Part shown: positions 20,883 through 28,985 of the stretch, piece by piece
Numbering within the stretch: the stretch's first letter is position 1
How the letters are laid out: each line of letters opens with the position of its first letter
NCBI GenBank assembly: GCA_913056235.1
Contig: CAJXMW010000003.1
Location: 248,001 to 312,000, forward strand
Direction of reading: 5' to 3'
DNA length: 64,000 nucleotides
DNA from: an uncultured Fodinibius sp.
GTDB taxonomy: Bacteria; Bacteroidota; Rhodothermia; Balneolales; Balneolaceae
Program-made: the position numbers and the translations under genes
Notes under the pieces: model-generated
Seen by the model: only the letters and a program-made list of their open reading frames with translations
What the model was told of the DNA's origin: nothing
The model's database searches: none

Positions 20883-21243
20883 TCTCACTCCCATTTTGCA
20901 AATCAGCATCCACCTGATGAAGTATTGAAAGCTCTAAAATCTGCTGATTCACCTAAGGCACCTGCTGTCTAATAGATTTCGAAATTTATGCACATCTTCT
21001 TTTTCGCAAAAGCTAAGCTGTCGCCCCATTCCAAACTCCCCGACAATTCTTTTAAATCCCAAATGCTGTTTATAAAAGTGTACCATCAATGCAAAAGTAA
21101 ATGTCTAATAAATAATTTTACGGCCTTCTCTTAATTGGCTCAGCTATTTTAAATGACATAAAAAGTCTTTATTTACAGTAAATATTCCATTTTCTTATTA
21201 CAGCATTGCTATAGATGGAATTAATGAACTAACGTACTCTATT
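20883..21243. other. Gap between the kinase gene and ggt
   Basis: This A+T-rich stretch has no strong terminator, tRNA or recognisable promoter pair. It contains a short minus-strand reading frame described separately at 20949-21086. The part just before ggt (21170-21243) is rich in A and T and would suit a promoter, but no clear element can be named. Confidence 0.4.
20949..21086 (-). pseudogene. Possible relic or small gene, GNAT/VOC-like tail
   Basis: A 45-codon minus-strand frame begins at an ATG (21086) and ends in TGA. Its translation has a natural look (MVHFYKQHLGFKRIVGEF), and the FYK-x-LGF pattern is often seen near the end of GNAT acetyltransferases and VOC-type enzymes. An in-frame TAG lies just upstream, so the rest of any such domain is missing. 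It may be the tail of a decayed gene. It could also be chance, because the length alone is not significant. Confidence 0.25.
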
Positions 21244-22953
21244 ATGAAATCGGCTTATCGTCTGCTCAGTCACTTTTTTATAGTCTCCCTATTCCTTTTC
21301 CTCCCCTCGCAAAGCAACGCTCAGGTTGGATCAGCCCAAACCTACGAAAATGGGATTCTGGTCACTGCCGAAGAACACGCATCCAAAATAGGCACCCAAA
21401 TTCTTCAACAAGGCGGTAATGCCGTGGATGCAGCCGTAGCCGTACAATTTGCGCTAGCCGTAACATTACCACGAGCAGGTAACATTGGGGGCGGCGGCTT
21501 TATGGTAGTACACATGCAAGATGGCACCGACATCACCCTCGATTTTCGGGAAAAGGCCCCACTGATGGCATCTGAAAACATGTACATACGCGAGGGCGAA
21601 TATGTGTCCCGACTGAGCCGTGAAGGCGCACTCGCAGTTGGCGTACCCGGTGTTGTGGATGGCATGATAAAAGCGATTGAGCGATATGGTCGACTTCCAC
21701 TGGAGACCGTCATTAAACCTGCCATTGCATTAGCACGCGAAGGATACAAGCTGTCCTGGGCGCAGGCCAATGTGCTGAACGAATACACAGATGTGTTGAA
21801 GAAATACGATGGATCAAAGAAATACTTCCTAAAGAATGGTGGAACTAAGAAATGGAAAGAGGGCGATCTGTTTGTCCAAAAAGACCTGGCAAAAACGTTG
21901 CAGCGAATTGCCGATCGGGGACGCGAGGGTTTTTACTCAGGCAAGACCGCGGATCTGATTGTTGACGAGATGAGCCAGCAGGGTGGATTGATTTCCTACC
22001 GCGATCTCGAAGAATATGAAAGCAAGTGGCGGGACCCTATAGATGCTTCGCTCAATGGTTATACACTTCACATCATGCCCCCGCCGAGCAGCGGAAGTAT
22101 CGCCATTCACCAAATTTTAGAGATGCTAAGGCCCTATGACCTCAAACAGAAGGGCTTTAACTCGGCTGAATACGTACATTTGGTGACTGAAGCCATGCGC
22201 CGGGCCTTTGCCGACCGCGCCTACTTTCTCGGCGACCCGGATTTCGTGGATATCCCAATGAGCAAGTTGATGAGCGACTCTTACAACAAAGAACGTATGC
22301 AGAGCTTTGAGCAAGATAACGCCACACCCAGCGACGAAATTGACCACGGTGAAATCCCCTCTTTTAGCGAATCCACGGAAACCACACACTTTTCAATTGT
22401 GGATAAAGACGGCAATGCGGTGGCGGTCACAACCACACTAAACGGAAACTTTGGCAGCAAGGTGGCGGTAAGCGGAGCCGGATTTTTCCTCAACAACGAG
22501 ATGGATGACTTTACGGCTGAACCCGGCGAACCCAATATGTTTGGTCTCATCCAAGGTAAAGCCAATGCTGTGGAGCCCGAAAAGCGTATGCTCAGTAGCA
22601 TGTCTCCTACTGTTGTTACCAAAGATGGGAAGGTTCGTATGGTGCTGGGTGCAGCTGGTGGCCCGATGATTATTACGGCAACGCTGCAGAACTTTTTAAA
22701 TATGGCTGTTTTTGGGATGGAACCGCAGCAGGCAAACTCGGCCCCGCGCTTTCACCACCAGTGGATGCCGGATAAGCTATTTTACGAAGAGTTTGGCCTG
22801 AGTCCTGATACCCGTCAAATACTCAAAGACATGGGACATAATCTGACACCCACTGACGGCATTGGACGTGCACATACCATTTTCGTGGGCGAAGACGGGC
22901 TCAAGTATGGATCCCCCGATCCACGCGGAGATGGTAAAGCAAGAGGCTATTAA
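21244..22953 (+). CDS. ggt: Gamma-glutamyltransferase
   Basis: A 569-residue secreted enzyme with a signal peptide (about 1-26, cleavage near SNA-QV). It cleaves gamma-glutamyl bonds such as those of glutathione. The precursor cuts itself before the nucleophilic Thr, most likely T380 in STETTHFSIVD, giving a large and a small subunit. The large subunit shows GGNAVDAAVA and the small one the family segment MLSSMSPT. It stands alone between divergent or spaced genes. The bacillithiol-type YtxJ gene nearby makes low-molecular-weight thiol turnover a plausible theme (inference). Confidence 0.95.
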   Translation: MKSAYRLLSHFFIVSLFLFLPSQSNAQVGSAQTYENGILVTAEEHASKIGTQILQQGGNAVDAAVAVQFALAVTLPRAGNIGGGGFMVVHMQDGTDITLDFREKAPLMASENMYIREGEYVSRLSREGALAVGVPGVVDGMIKAIERYGRLPLETVIKPAIALAREGYKLSWAQANVLNEYTDVLKKYDGSKKYFLKNGGTKKWKEGDLFVQKDLAKTLQRIADRGREGFYSGKTADLIVDEMSQQGGLISYRDLEEYESKWRDPIDASLNGYTLHIMPPPSSGSIAIHQILEMLRPYDLKQKGFNSAEYVHLVTEAMRRAFADRAYFLGDPDFVDIPMSKLMSDSYNKERMQSFEQDNATPSDEIDHGEIPSFSESTETTHFSIVDKDGNAVAVTTTLNGNFGSKVAVSGAGFFLNNEMDDFTAEPGEPNMFGLIQGKANAVEPEKRMLSSMSPTVVTKDGKVRMVLGAAGGPMIITATLQNFLNMAVFGMEPQQANSAPRFHHQWMPDKLFYEEFGLSPDTRQILKDMGHNLTPTDGIGRAHTIFVGEDGLKYGSPDPRGDGKARGY

Positions 22954-23033
22954 CCAAGTATCATATTAATTTTTAAAGGTATTAGTTACTAATTACATTT
23001 CGTACAAATATATATTTAGAAATATAACGACCT

Positions 23034-24092
23034 ATGGGCAACAATACCGAAACAGTTGTACAATCGATTGAGTGGCGCGACGACCACGTTCGCATTCTCG
23101 ACCAAACCTACTTACCGAACCGTGAAGTGTACAGCGATATCCGTGATGTCGGACGCATGTGGGAAGCCATCAAAAAACTGCGCATCCGGGGAGCCCCTGC
23201 TATCGGTATTGCAGCAGCTTATGGCATGTATCTGGGGATTAAAGATCTGCCCGAGAACGCTTTTGAAAGCTTCTGGGTAGAAGTGGAACGCGTAGCTGAT
23301 TACTTGGAAACTGCACGACCCACGGCCGTAAACCTGCAATGGGCCACAGAACGCATTAAAACCACTATCCAGGCCCATAAGGAAAAAGACATTTCTGAGA
23401 TCAAAGAGATCGTCCTAAAAACGGCCCAGACCATCCATGATGAAGATAAACGAATCTGCAAAAAGATCGGTGAAAATGGGGTTCAACTGGTCGGAAAAGG
23501 AGCCAAGATATTAACGCACTGCAACACCGGCAGCCTAGCAACGGGTCAGTACGGCACCGCCCTGTCAGTGATTTTTCACGCCCACGAGCAAGGCAACGAC
23601 ATCCAGGTGTGGGTTGATGAGACACGTCCCCTGCTGCAAGGGTCGCGACTGACATCCTGGGAACTGATGAACGCCGAAATCCCAATGAAGCTAATTACTG
23701 ATTCCACGGCCGGCTCGCTGATGCGGCGCGGTGAAGTAGATATGGTGATCGTGGGTACCGACCGTGTGGCAGCCAACGGTGACACGGCCAACAAGATTGG
23801 CACCTATCCTCTGGCAGTGCTGGCCCACGAAAATGAGGTACCATTTTATGTAGCTGTCCCACTCTCCACTATTGATATGAATCTGGAAAACGGCGACAAC
23901 ATCCCCATTGAAGAACGCGATGGCGATGAGATCGCTAATTTTAACGACGCTCAGGTTGCGCCCAAAAAAGTGGAAACTTATAACCCGGCTTTTGATGTGA
24001 CGCCCCACAAGTACATCACTGGATTCATCACTGAAAAAGGCATTGTGGAGCCCCCCTTCGACGAAAACTTTAAAGAGCTTTTTGAGGATTAG
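23034..24092 (+). CDS. mtnA: S-methyl-5-thioribose-1-phosphate isomerase
   Basis: MtnA turns methylthioribose-1-phosphate into methylthioribulose-1-phosphate in methionine salvage. The 352-residue protein has the N-terminal RGAPAIGIAAAYGM, the catalytic Cys in ILTHCNTGSLA and the catalytic Asp in IVGTDRVAANGD. No other mtn gene is in the window. The related eIF2B-like ribose-1,5-bisphosphate isomerases are less likely given these motifs. A TATATTTA box at 23011-23018 may be part of its promoter, although it lies only 16 bp from the ATG. Confidence 0.93.
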   Translation: MGNNTETVVQSIEWRDDHVRILDQTYLPNREVYSDIRDVGRMWEAIKKLRIRGAPAIGIAAAYGMYLGIKDLPENAFESFWVEVERVADYLETARPTAVNLQWATERIKTTIQAHKEKDISEIKEIVLKTAQTIHDEDKRICKKIGENGVQLVGKGAKILTHCNTGSLATGQYGTALSVIFHAHEQGNDIQVWVDETRPLLQGSRLTSWELMNAEIPMKLITDSTAGSLMRRGEVDMVIVGTDRVAANGDTANKIGTYPLAVLAHENEVPFYVAVPLSTIDMNLENGDNIPIEERDGDEIANFNDAQVAPKKVETYNPAFDVTPHKYITGFITEKGIVEPPFDENFKELFED

Positions 24093-24101
24093 GTCTTGTA
24101 A

Positions 24102-24120
24102 GAGGAGCATCCTGCTCGTC
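24102..24120. repeat. Short hairpin, 3-nt loop (REP-like)
   Basis: An 8-bp imperfect inverted repeat (GAGGAGCA / TGCTCGTC) around the loop TCC, ten bases after mtnA. It has one G-G mismatch and no T-run. With the perfect hairpin at 24151 it forms a tandem pair. Confidence 0.4.
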
Positions 24121-24150
24121 ACTATAGCTTGAACTGTTTTATATAAAAAT

Positions 24151-24171
24151 GGTCGGACAGGATGTCCGACC
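24151..24171. repeat. Perfect palindrome, 9-bp arms (REP-like)
   Basis: The arms GGTCGGACA and TGTCCGACC are perfectly complementary around the loop GGA. It is followed by CTACATTTT rather than a T-run. The form is like the short palindromic intergenic elements seen elsewhere in this window (31465, 49150, 50133). Confidence 0.55.
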
Positions 24172-24193
24172 TACATTTTAAATTCCAGCAACT

Positions 24194-24231
24194 CTCACCT
24201 GATGACTGATGTTGTTATCTGGTGAGTTTTT
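24194..24231 (+). terminator. Possible terminator after mtnA
   Basis: Arms of 10 bp (CTCACCTGAT / ATCTGGTGAG, one T-T mismatch) enclose a 13-base loop and are followed by five T. It would end the mtnA transcript before the convergent ytxJ gene. The loop is long and the stem imperfect, so this is tentative. Confidence 0.4.
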
Positions 24232-24273
24232 ATCATTAATCAGGTTTCAAATCCAGAAACCTGATGAAGATGA

Positions 24274-24660
24274 TTACGTTAATTTTTCAAGAATGGTATC
24301 GGCCTTAATATCTCCGTGCGAGGCTTGCCAGATAACTTCGCCATTATTTAGCAAGATCACTTGGGGCGACTCGTGGCGCACCCCCAGCTCTGAGGCAATA
24401 TAGTCTGAAGCATCGCGATTGTTCACCACGTTGATAAAATTCATATCCGCGTGATCGAGAATATCTTCGGCAGCACTTTCCAGGTTGCCCTTCGACACAA
24501 AACAGACACTGCAGCGGTGACTGTGTTTGTAGATAAGTTGCGGACGTCCATTAGAGGCTTCAATAATCCTTTCCACTTGGGATGTTTCTGAAATATTTTT
24601 CCAAATTTCGCTGGTTCCAGATCCAGAAAACGCATTCGTTACAGCATCAAATAAACCCAT
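24274..24660 (-). CDS. ytxJ: Bacilliredoxin YtxJ/BrxC-like
   Basis: A small thioredoxin-fold protein (128 residues) of the YtxJ family, which removes bacillithiol from protein cysteines. The active site reads KHSHRCSVCF, so it has a CxxC pair where I recall that Bacillus YtxJ has a single cysteine. The fold is supported by the central VVNNRDASDYIASELGVRHESPQVILL with its cis-Pro region. No bshA, bshB or bshC gene is in the window, but the protein suggests that the cell makes bacillithiol. It converges with mtnA and has its own 80-bp upstream gap. Confidence 0.85.
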   Translation of the reverse strand: MGLFDAVTNAFSGSGTSEIWKNISETSQVERIIEASNGRPQLIYKHSHRCSVCFVSKGNLESAAEDILDHADMNFINVVNNRDASDYIASELGVRHESPQVILLNNGEVIWQASHGDIKADTILEKLT

Positions 24661-24740
24661 GAATAACTATCTTCTTTACTATTCTAGATAAATTTAGACC
24701 GGTAAAACGCAAATGATATTACCTTTTTAATTCCAATCAG

Positions 24741-25817
24741 TTAATCGCCCAAGCAAATCCCAATATCGCGGGCCGTCTGAACAGTATCACTCTCCAATGA
24801 TATTGATTTCATTTTGCCTTCAATACTGGTAATGGGAATGCGCTTCAATTGATTATCCTGCAATACCACGAGCTTGTTAAAATCATGTTCCTGTATGCAA
24901 CGGATAGCCGCCGCGCCAAACCGAAGCGAGATGAGTCGGTCATAAGTTGAAGGCGAACCACCGCGCTGCAGGTGTCCCAGAACTACTGATCGAGATTCTT
25001 TGCCCGTTCGTTCTGAAAGTTCATTTGCAACACGGTCGGCAATACCACCGAGCTGTACCTGCTGACCTACGGTTTTGCCCTTCGTTATAATCTCACCATC
25101 TTTTTCCTTGGCCCCTTCAGCCACCACAATCATGGTGTAGTGGCGTCCTTTGGCTTCCCGCTCTTTAATTTTCTCAACTATGGAGTCATACGAAAACGGG
25201 ATTTCGGGAACTAAAATCACATCGGCTGATGCTGCAATACCGGAGTAGAGGGCAATCCATCCGGCGTAGCGCCCCATCACTTCCACCACCATCAGTCGGT
25301 GATGCGATTCGGCCGTGGTGGTAATACGGTCGATAGCCTCAGTAGCAATATCAATAGCGGTATCAAAACCGAGGGTGACATCACAGCCAAAAATATCGTT
25401 GTCGATAGTCTTGGGAACCCCCACGATATTAAGACCTTTCTGAATAAGCTTACTTGCAATATTCATTGAGCCGTCGCCACCAATGGCTACCAAGGCATCG
25501 ATGCCATAATCATCAAACGTTTGCACAAGGTGGTCCGACACATCCTTGGTATCCCAGCTGCCGTCGTCTTTCTGGTACGGCATCTCAAAGGGATTTCCGC
25601 GATTGGCCGTCCCCAAAATAGTGCCGCCCTGCAGAGTAATTCCCCTAACAGCGCTGGCATCAAGTTTCACAAAAGGTTCATCGGTATAGATCGATCCATA
25701 TCCATTTTTGATTCCATATACTTCCCAGCCTCGTTTCAGGGCCGCCAAGGTCGCTGCACGAATGGCGGCATTGAGGCCCGGTGCGTCTCCGCCTCCCGTA
25801 TTAATAGCTATTTTCAT
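24741..25817 (-). CDS. pfkA: 6-phosphofructokinase
   Basis: A 358-residue phosphofructokinase, longer than the 320-residue E. coli enzyme. The nucleotide site shows GGGDAPGLNAAIR and GGDGSMNIA; the catalytic Asp lies in PKTIDNDIFGCD, and MGRYAGWIA follows. The donor-selecting positions are GGDG (Gly, as in ATP enzymes) and PKTIDND (Lys, as in PPi-type enzymes). Such a mixture is found in ATP-using members of the PPi-like clade. I therefore favour ATP, but this rests on two residues. The gene lies 6 bp after the YciO-like gene. Confidence 0.9.
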   Translation of the reverse strand: MKIAINTGGGDAPGLNAAIRAATLAALKRGWEVYGIKNGYGSIYTDEPFVKLDASAVRGITLQGGTILGTANRGNPFEMPYQKDDGSWDTKDVSDHLVQTFDDYGIDALVAIGGDGSMNIASKLIQKGLNIVGVPKTIDNDIFGCDVTLGFDTAIDIATEAIDRITTTAESHHRLMVVEVMGRYAGWIALYSGIAASADVILVPEIPFSYDSIVEKIKEREAKGRHYTMIVVAEGAKEKDGEIITKGKTVGQQVQLGGIADRVANELSERTGKESRSVVLGHLQRGGSPSTYDRLISLRFGAAAIRCIQEHDFNKLVVLQDNQLKRIPITSIEGKMKSISLESDTVQTARDIGICLGD

Positions 25818-25823
25818 AAACTG

Positions 25824-26495
25824 TTACGATTTTTCTTCTAAAGGTTCACGTTGCATTCGAAACACTTCTTCTACTTTTTCAATTCCGAGGCCGCGACGCA
25901 TAATTTTTGTGTTGTCGTCTGTCATATCCAGAATCGTCGTTTCTCGGGCGGGAAGCTCCTGCTGATTGTCAATGGTCACATCCACCAGCTTGGTGAATTC
26001 GCGGAGAAAAGGCTCTCGGTCAAAATTTTCAAGGGCATTCCCATTCATATCCGGCTTTTTAGCTGTAATCGCCAGCATAGGATTCCCCAGCTCGCGAACC
26101 AACCCTTCGCAAATTGGATAGTCGGGCACACGAAATCCTACGGTCTTTTTCTTGGGATGCACCAACAGCTTGGGTACCTCTTTGGTAGCCGGCAAAATAA
26201 AGGTGTATGGACCCGGAATAAGCCGTTTAATCAACTTAAAGTTGTAATCCGATATGTGGGCAAATTTTGCAATCCCGGAAAGCGAATCACAAAGTAACGT
26301 CAGGTGGTCATCATTGCCTAGAGCTCGTATTTCCCGGATACGTTCGATACCTTTCTTATTTTTGTAGTCACAGCCAATAGCATACTGGCTGTCGGTGGGG
26401 AACAGCACAACAGCTCCCTCCCGTATCTTGTCAGAAATTTCAAAAAGTCGTTTAACATGCGGCGTTTCAGGATGCAGTTTAATTCGTTCTGCCAT
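25824..26495 (-). CDS. Sua5/YciO/YrdC-family protein (YciO-like)
   Basis: A 223-residue YrdC-fold protein. The opening (LFPTDSQYAIGCDY) and the PGPYTFILPATKEVPKLL and KKTVGFRVPDYPI segments follow YciO more than TsaC or Sua5. The KxR/SxN motifs of threonylcarbamoyl-adenylate synthases are only partly kept. TsaC/Sua5 make the threonylcarbamoyl group for tRNA t6A; whether YciO does so in vivo is uncertain. It precedes pfkA by 6 bp, likely one transcript. Confidence 0.8.
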   Translation of the reverse strand: MAERIKLHPETPHVKRLFEISDKIREGAVVLFPTDSQYAIGCDYKNKKGIERIREIRALGNDDHLTLLCDSLSGIAKFAHISDYNFKLIKRLIPGPYTFILPATKEVPKLLVHPKKKTVGFRVPDYPICEGLVRELGNPMLAITAKKPDMNGNALENFDREPFLREFTKLVDVTIDNQQELPARETTILDMTDDNTKIMRRGLGIEKVEEVFRMQREPLEEKS

Positions 26496-26716
26496 GATTA
26501 AACCTCAAAATTTTTAATATTAGCACTACCTAAGATAAGCACAAAAAGTGCAGGGAATGATACCTATTGCAAAGTTGTGATAATAAACTGGGTGAAGTGA
26601 ATTTTGTTATCATCATAAGTTCCCTTATCTGCTGCACTTTGAATTTTATTAATAACACATAGTTTTCGGATAGTCAATACAATTTTCAACAAACCATCAA
26701 CAAAATTAAGGCAATT

Positions 26717-27424
26717 ATGGATACATCAGTTCAAGCACAATGGCTCGGACATTCGGCGTTCAAGCTTGTAAGTCCAAATGGGACAACAATATTGGTCGAT
26801 CCTTTTCTTTCGCAAAACCCTACAACGCCCGATGAATACAAAGAACAAAATGATATAGATTATATTTTACTAACACACGGTCATGCCGACCACGTGGGTG
26901 ATACCCTGGAGATCGCTGAGAAAACAGGCTGTACCGTGGTAACTATGGTCGAACTGTCACGATTGCTGGTAGGCAAGCACGGCCTGAATGAAGATCAGGC
27001 GGTAGAATTCAACAAGGGCGGAACAGTTGCCTTTGATGACTTTATGGTCACCATGGTTTCGGCCAACCACAGCTCATCATTCCAAGGCGATTATGCCGGC
27101 GAACCGGGTGGACTGGTTATCTCTTTTGATGACGATATCACCTTCTATCACATGGGGGATACTAATATCTTTTACGAACTTGAACTCTATGGCGAACTTT
27201 ACCAACCTGATGTTGTTGCCGTTCCGATGGGCGATCACTACACGATGGGACCGGGCGAAGCAGCCATGGCCTGCGACCTTATCCAGGCAGATTATGCGGT
27301 ACCCATCCATTATGGTACCATGCCAGTGCTTACAGGTGATCCCAACGACTTCAAGGAGTACACAGAAGGATCAACAGATACCGAAGTTTGGATTCCGGAA
27401 GCCGGCAACAACTTCCTAGCCTGA
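26717..27424 (+). CDS. MBL-fold metal-dependent hydrolase (UPF0173 type)
   Basis: A 235-residue metallo-beta-lactamase fold protein without a signal peptide. The zinc ligands are in LTHGHADHVGDT (HxHxDH), the Asp in HMGDTNIFYE and the His in PIHYGTMPVL. The family is widespread with no agreed substrate. A strong terminator follows 25 bp after the stop, so the gene ends its own transcript. A second MBL-fold protein at 49284-50036 has similar motifs but is secreted. Confidence 0.88.
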   Translation: MDTSVQAQWLGHSAFKLVSPNGTTILVDPFLSQNPTTPDEYKEQNDIDYILLTHGHADHVGDTLEIAEKTGCTVVTMVELSRLLVGKHGLNEDQAVEFNKGGTVAFDDFMVTMVSANHSSSFQGDYAGEPGGLVISFDDDITFYHMGDTNIFYELELYGELYQPDVVAVPMGDHYTMGPGEAAMACDLIQADYAVPIHYGTMPVLTGDPNDFKEYTEGSTDTEVWIPEAGNNFLA

Positions 27425-27751
27425 TATAGACTAGTATCATTAATTTTGGGCAGGAGCATCAAATTGGGTGCTCCTGCCTTTTTTATGGCCTGTTCTTGCT
27501 TTGCTCTATCGCTACTGTGAAATACTTGTATGCAGGCCAATAACAAATACAGTGTGCCGATGACCGCATCCCAGGATGTTGGACATGTTACATATTCGGC
27601 TGATCTCGCTCACCATCCCAGCTTCTCCTCAGACTATTGACGATATAGGGAGAAGGGTACGAGAAGCTTGGGCTGTACATTGACCACCGAGACATCAAAA
27701 ATAAGGGTAACTCAGAGGTATCCGGATAAATTGAAACAACTTGCCCATGCT
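27425..27751. other. Gap after the MBL gene: terminator plus decayed sequence
   Basis: The first 60 bases hold the strong terminator at 27449-27484. The middle (27490-27630) shows nothing I recognise. The end, running into the 3' end of the porin gene, carries two out-of-frame pieces that look like the start and end of an XRE-type DNA-binding protein (27633-27786, listed apart). Confidence 0.5.
27449..27484 (+). terminator. Rho-independent terminator after the MBL hydrolase
   Basis: Perfect 10-bp arms GGCAGGAGCA (27449-27458) and TGCTCCTGCC (27469-27478) enclose a 10-base loop and are followed by six T. It is one of the two strongest terminators in the window. Confidence 0.85.
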
Positions 27752-27786
27752 TTAAAAGTTGAGCTGGAGATTCAGCAACAGCTGTG
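27633..27786 (+). pseudogene. Relic of an XRE/HipB-like helix-turn-helix gene
   Basis: In one frame, TIDDIGRRVREA (27633-27668) reads like the first helix of an XRE domain. In another frame, YPDKLKQLAHALKVELEI (about 27719-27772) reads like the last helix of HipB-type antitoxins, followed by a stop at 27784-27786. The central recognition helices are missing and the two pieces need a frameshift. The tail overlaps the 3' end of the porin on the other strand, so part of the match may be chance. Confidence 0.3.
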
Positions 27787-28795
27787 AATAATCAATAGCC
27801 TGATCAGTAGGAATGCTATAGTTGAGCTGCACTTCGGAATACGTTGTGGGGAAAATATTAATTCCGGCGATAACTGAACTGGAATTGCTGGCAAGATAGT
27901 CGGCCTGGAAATCATCCCAGCGGATCAAGAGCTGTGTATTAGGTCCTACGTAATATCCGGCGGTGGCATAATATCCATAGGGGTTATAATCGCCGCCGAT
28001 ATCAGACTCAAACCAAGAATAAATGAATTCGCCGCTCAACAGAAATCCATCTTTCGTATAGCGAAGGTCAGTGCCCAGTAGCGTCTGTTTACCTTCAAAG
28101 CTGGATTGAATATTCCCTCCGAAAGCCTGCTTTTTGTTTTCGTAGGATGCATTGAGACCAATATTTAAGCTACTGGTTGATTTCTCTGAGCTTCCTAAAT
28201 TGGCCTGAACACGCCCCACATACATGAAAGTGTCATCACTGTTTCGGTTAATGCTAAAACGATTGCCGTTGAATATTCCCGCTTTATATTGCATAGTACC
28301 ATCCGAAAAAGAACCGGCAAGTTGCAGACCCGCTTGACGGTTGGGCACCAATTGGTTGACCACTGTCGAACGATTTACAAAGTCGATGGCTGCCGCCCCG
28401 GTGAGATATTCGGCACTGAAGGGCGTTTTGAAGAGTCCTACCTTCAGTGAAGTCTGCTTATTAAAATTGTAATATAAGTTAGCATCCAGGATAGCGGGGC
28501 TATTAGTTACGTTTGCCTGCAGCTGATACCCAAACCTGTCATCCAGTTCGCCAAAGATTTGGAACCGTGCGTTTGAAATGCTGAATCCGTTATTCCCCGC
28601 CAGGCGTTCGGGCTGATAATCAACCACATTCTGGATAAGCATGCCAGCGGAGAAGTAGTCATTTTTAATGGTTTGTTGAAGTTCTTGAAAATCACTGCCC
28701 TCATCTTGTTGGGCCAATGCGAGACTCGTAATTGAAAATAATAAAACCGTTAATAACGAAAGACGCTTCAAAAATTTTGTATCGATCGAAATCAT
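27752..28795 (-). CDS. Outer-membrane porin, phosphate-selective OprO/OprP-like
   Basis: A 347-residue outer-membrane beta-barrel with a signal peptide (about 1-29, ending LALAQQ). I take the ATG at 28795, because the TTG 33 bp upstream would put eleven polar residues before the signal peptide. The motif-poor sequence shows the family's alternating strands, FQIFGELDDRFGYQLQAN, the KVGLFKTPFSAEYLTG region and a C-terminal strand ending in aromatic Phe (LQLNF). OprO/OprP porins take up phosphate or polyphosphate. The divergent polyphosphate kinase supports a phosphate role. Confidence 0.8.
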   Translation of the reverse strand: MISIDTKFLKRLSLLTVLLFSITSLALAQQDEGSDFQELQQTIKNDYFSAGMLIQNVVDYQPERLAGNNGFSISNARFQIFGELDDRFGYQLQANVTNSPAILDANLYYNFNKQTSLKVGLFKTPFSAEYLTGAAAIDFVNRSTVVNQLVPNRQAGLQLAGSFSDGTMQYKAGIFNGNRFSINRNSDDTFMYVGRVQANLGSSEKSTSSLNIGLNASYENKKQAFGGNIQSSFEGKQTLLGTDLRYTKDGFLLSGEFIYSWFESDIGGDYNPYGYYATAGYYVGPNTQLLIRWDDFQADYLASNSSSVIAGINIFPTTYSEVQLNYSIPTDQAIDYSQLLLNLQLNF

Positions 28796-28837
28796 AAATA
28801 CTTGTTTAATAGTTTCACCTGAGTTCAAATCTGGTTC

Positions 28838-28913
28838 TTGTTAACAAAATTTAGACGAAAAAGTTTTACCTCAGCATTTTCAGTTTTTGTCTCCTTAGTT
28901 TGGGATTGTTAAC
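28838..28913. promoter_or_regulatory. Paired TTGTTAAC sites between porin and ppk
   Basis: The octamer TTGTTAAC occurs at 28838-28845 and at 28906-28913, 68 bp apart, within the 190-bp divergent control region. The core GTTAAC is a palindrome. Shared control of both genes is possible, but no known Pho box is recognised here. Confidence 0.25.
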
Positions 28914-28985
28914 GAACTGTTATTATCCCCAATTTTCATCTTTTAACCCCGTTATTTTTATATATTCATATTATAACAGCAAAGA

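Noticed and set aside
24151-24171. Perfect palindrome as a terminator for mtnA
   Set aside because: It is not followed by a T-run; the less perfect stem at 24194 is followed by five T. It is listed as a repeat.
27752-28828. TTG start for the porin at 28828
   Set aside because: It would put eleven polar residues before a clean signal peptide that begins at the ATG at 28795.
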